Assembly (NCBI GenBank): GCA_934565615.1
Contig: CAKTIH010000093.1
Location: forward strand, 1 to 8,935
Direction: 5' to 3'
DNA: 8,935 nt
From: an uncultured Oscillospiraceae bacterium
GTDB taxonomy: Bacteria > Bacillota > Clostridia > Oscillospirales > Oscillospiraceae
How positions within the stretch are numbered: position 1 is the stretch's first letter; every line of letters begins with the position of its first letter. This document shows positions 7,656-8,935 of this stretch, piece after piece. Both the position numbers and the translations under genes were made by a program. The notes under the pieces are model-generated. The model was not told the origin of the DNA and did no database searches. It was given only the letters and a program-made list of their open reading frames with translations.

Positions 7656-7684
7656 ATTTTATCACAAGCGCGTCCCACATTCAA
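7656..7684 (-). promoter_or_regulatory. Sigma-A type promoter of the pcrA operon
   Basis: On the minus strand, TTGAAT (7684-7679) and TAAAAT (7661-7656) are separated by 17 bases, with TGA directly before the -10 hexamer (extended -10). Only 7 bases (CGGACAC) separate the -10 from the first ATG at 7648, so transcription should start at or within a base or two of the start codon. This promoter probably serves pcrA, fumA, fumB and the malic enzyme gene, because no gap inside the operon can hold another. Confidence 0.65.
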
Positions 7685-7738
7685 TGGGCTAAATGACGAT
7701 TGCCCCGACATTTATCCGCACCGGCATGCCCATATTGT

Positions 7739-7767
7739 TTGACATTTGTCCCGCGTGATAGTACTAT
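7739..7767 (+). promoter_or_regulatory. Sigma-A type promoter of the GH25 lysozyme gene
   Basis: A perfect TTGACA at 7739-7744 and TACTAT at 7762-7767 (four of six to consensus) are separated by 17 bases. Transcription would start near 7774, giving a leader of about 33 bases to the ATG at 7807. A small inverted repeat, ATGTA-ACGG-TACAT (7766-7779), overlaps the expected start site and could be an operator, although it is short. The promoter is divergent from that of pcrA, with their -35 boxes about 55 bases apart. Confidence 0.6.
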
Positions 7768-7806
7768 GTAACGGTACATATTCCATTCCGGAGACGATTT
7801 TACCGT

Positions 7807-8829
7807 ATGAGAAATTTCTTCAGGCTGCTGTGGGAGAAAATGAACGAGCCGAGAAACGAGCGCGTTCTTGTTATTCTCCTGCCCTGCCTTTCAGTTATAA
7901 TTGCAGGGCTGATACTCCTCCCCCGCCTGCGCTATTATTCCGCGCAGCGCGCGGAGCCGACGCCGACCAAGGCCGTCGCTGCGTCCGTATTCGACGCGCC
8001 CGCGGATCAGGACGCCGCGGTGCTCCCCTCCTCCGAGGTGCAGCCGACGCCGCTTCCCGTGCAGACGCCGCAGCCTACGCCCGAGCCGATCTATTCCCTT
8101 GAGCGCGGCTGGATAGAGGAGGACGGCAAGCTATATAACTATGACGCTTTCGGCAGGATGCGCACAGGCTTGCAGCAGGTCGATGGTAAGCTTTATTACT
8201 TTGGGCAGGACGGGGCGAAGGCAAGCGCGCTCGGCATTGACGTGTCCTTCTATAACAAGGGCATCAACTGGCCGGCGGTAAAGGCGCAGGGCATTGACTT
8301 TGCGATACTCCGCGCCGGCGGCCGCGGCTGGGAGACGGGGCTCATCTATCCCGACTCCTGCTTTGCTCAGAACCTGCGCAACGCGAAAAAGGCTGGGATC
8401 GACCTCGGTGTGTATTTTTACTCGACAGCAGTGACGGCCAAGGAGGCCGTGGACGAAGCAAACTTCATTCTGAGCTGCCTCAACGGCACAGAGCTTGAGT
8501 ACCCGATATTCTTTGATATCGAGCAGTCGGGCGACTATCCCAAGGGGCGCTGCGACAGGCTCAGCAAGGCTGCGCGTGACGAGATAATTTCCGCCTTCTG
8601 CAAACGCATCAGAGACGCTGGTTATAAGACCGGAGTTTATTCCGGGCTCTATTTCTTTGAGGAGCACGTCGCTTACAGTTCGATAGAGCCGCACATGATA
8701 TGGCTGGCAAACTACACCCGCGGCGGGCGTCTGCCGAACTTCAGCGGGCGCTATGATATCTGGCAGTTCACGGAGAAAGGCACCGTCAACGGCATACGCG
8801 GTATCGTTGACATGAATGTTATATTTTAA
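7807..8829 (+). CDS. Membrane-anchored GH25 lysozyme (muramidase) with cell-wall-binding repeats
   Basis: A 340-residue surface enzyme predicted to cut the MurNAc-GlcNAc bond of peptidoglycan. A basic N-terminus precedes one hydrophobic helix at 19-38. No convincing AxA cleavage site follows, so it is more likely an anchor than a cleaved signal. Residues 50-95 are a Pro/Thr-rich stalk (repeated PTP). Residues 101-140 are two 20-residue repeats, GWIEEDGKLYNYDAFGRMRT and GLQQVDGKLYYFGQDGAKAS, of the choline-binding/cell-wall-binding type. The GH25 domain follows (about 141-340) with GIDVSFYN (D145), the catalytic FFDIE (D237, E239) and the closing DIWQFTEKGTVNGIRGIVDMN. The start is uncertain: GGAG at 7790-7793 is 13 bases from the ATG at 7807, rather far, while the ATG at 7840 has GGGAG 3 bases upstream and still keeps the anchor. 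The likely role is wall remodelling; no phage genes lie nearby. It has its own promoter. Confidence 0.92.
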   Translation: MRNFFRLLWEKMNEPRNERVLVILLPCLSVIIAGLILLPRLRYYSAQRAEPTPTKAVAASVFDAPADQDAAVLPSSEVQPTPLPVQTPQPTPEPIYSLERGWIEEDGKLYNYDAFGRMRTGLQQVDGKLYYFGQDGAKASALGIDVSFYNKGINWPAVKAQGIDFAILRAGGRGWETGLIYPDSCFAQNLRNAKKAGIDLGVYFYSTAVTAKEAVDEANFILSCLNGTELEYPIFFDIEQSGDYPKGRCDRLSKAARDEIISAFCKRIRDAGYKTGVYSGLYFFEEHVAYSSIEPHMIWLANYTRGGRLPNFSGRYDIWQFTEKGTVNGIRGIVDMNVIF

Positions 8830-8837
8830 CATCTCGC

Positions 8838-8858
8838 CAAAGAACCAAAGGTTCTTTG
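8838..8858 (+). terminator. Hairpin after the lysozyme gene, possible terminator
   Basis: A perfect 9-bp stem, CAAAGAACC (8838-8846) with GGTTCTTTG (8850-8858), closes an AAA loop 8 bases after the stop codon. No run of T follows (GCAGTCTGTC), so it is not a textbook intrinsic terminator. It could still act as a weak terminator, a transcript-end stabiliser, or one unit of a dispersed repeat. Confidence 0.45.
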
Positions 8859-8874
8859 CAGTCTGTCAAAGAAC
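8838..8874. repeat. Repeated hairpin arm CAAAGAAC with two alternative pairings
   Basis: CAAAGAAC occurs at 8838-8845 and again at 8867-8874, and its complement GTTCTTTG lies between them at 8851-8858. The middle arm can therefore pair with either flank, giving a 3-base or an 8-base loop. The remaining sequence to the window end is non-coding and A-rich near the edge; it holds a weak AACAGC/GCTGTT pairing (8895-8900 with 8913-8918). Confidence 0.5.
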
Positions 8875-8935
8875 AGCGTATTACATCAAGCGGGAACAGC
8901 ACATTTTAAGCAGCTGTTGAAAAAACGAGCAAAAA

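Noticed and set aside
6512..7696. Plus-strand 394-codon open frame opposite pcrA
   Set aside because: All helicase motifs lie on the minus strand. The plus frame shows no domain and no promoter or ribosome binding site of note.
7649..7711. Longer N-terminus for PcrA, from an ATG at 7711
   Set aside because: It would run through the TTGAAT/TAAAAT promoter, has no ribosome binding site, and adds residues not expected ahead of the Q motif.
8913..8935. Possible -35 box (TTGAAA at 8917-8922) of a following gene
   Set aside because: The matching -10 would fall beyond the window, so it cannot be supported.
1..8935. Mobile element, phage, CRISPR array, tRNA or rRNA
   Set aside because: No spaced repeats, integrase, transposase, terminal inverted repeats or RNA gene structure were seen. 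The lone lysozyme is not enough to claim a prophage.

Overview
The window is a GC-rich chromosomal segment with three gene blocks, and it reads as an anaerobic, high-GC member of the Clostridia (Firmicutes). The pointers are a DUF4317 protein, a two-subunit iron-sulfur (class I) fumarase joined to a malic enzyme, a PcrA with a clostridial-type acidic insertion, an ECF sigma factor paired with a single-pass membrane protein, and a membrane-anchored GH25 lysozyme with choline-binding-type repeats. An Oscillospirales-like gut bacterium would fit, but that placement is inference. No phage, transposon, CRISPR, tRNA or rRNA signature was seen.

Layout. Positions 1-1273 (minus strand) hold an ECF-type sigma factor whose stop overlaps, as ATGA, the start of a single-pass membrane protein that runs off the left edge; the pair looks like a sigma/anti-sigma module. 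A 198-base divergent spacer (1274-1471) separates it from a plus-strand DUF4317 gene (1472-2602), which has a near-consensus housekeeping promoter. A strong, nearly symmetrical hairpin at 2633-2676 lies between this gene and the convergent operon and can terminate transcription from both sides.

Positions 2683-7648 (minus strand) hold four tightly packed genes, transcribed in the order pcrA (DNA helicase), fumarase alpha, fumarase beta, malic enzyme. Gaps are only 2-16 bases. The last three form a short pathway, fumarate to malate to pyruvate plus CO2, or its reverse. Having the essential UvrD-family helicase at the head of this metabolic operon is the most interesting arrangement here. A good promoter sits so close to the pcrA start codon that the mRNA may be leaderless.

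Positions 7649-7806 form a second divergent promoter region. The plus-strand gene at 7807-8829 encodes a membrane-anchored GH25 muramidase with a Pro/Thr-rich stalk and two cell-wall-binding repeats. The last 106 bases are non-coding and carry a 9-bp hairpin plus a repeated arm that could form an alternative hairpin. I found no convincing new defence or mobile system; the findings are mostly about gene organisation and regulation.
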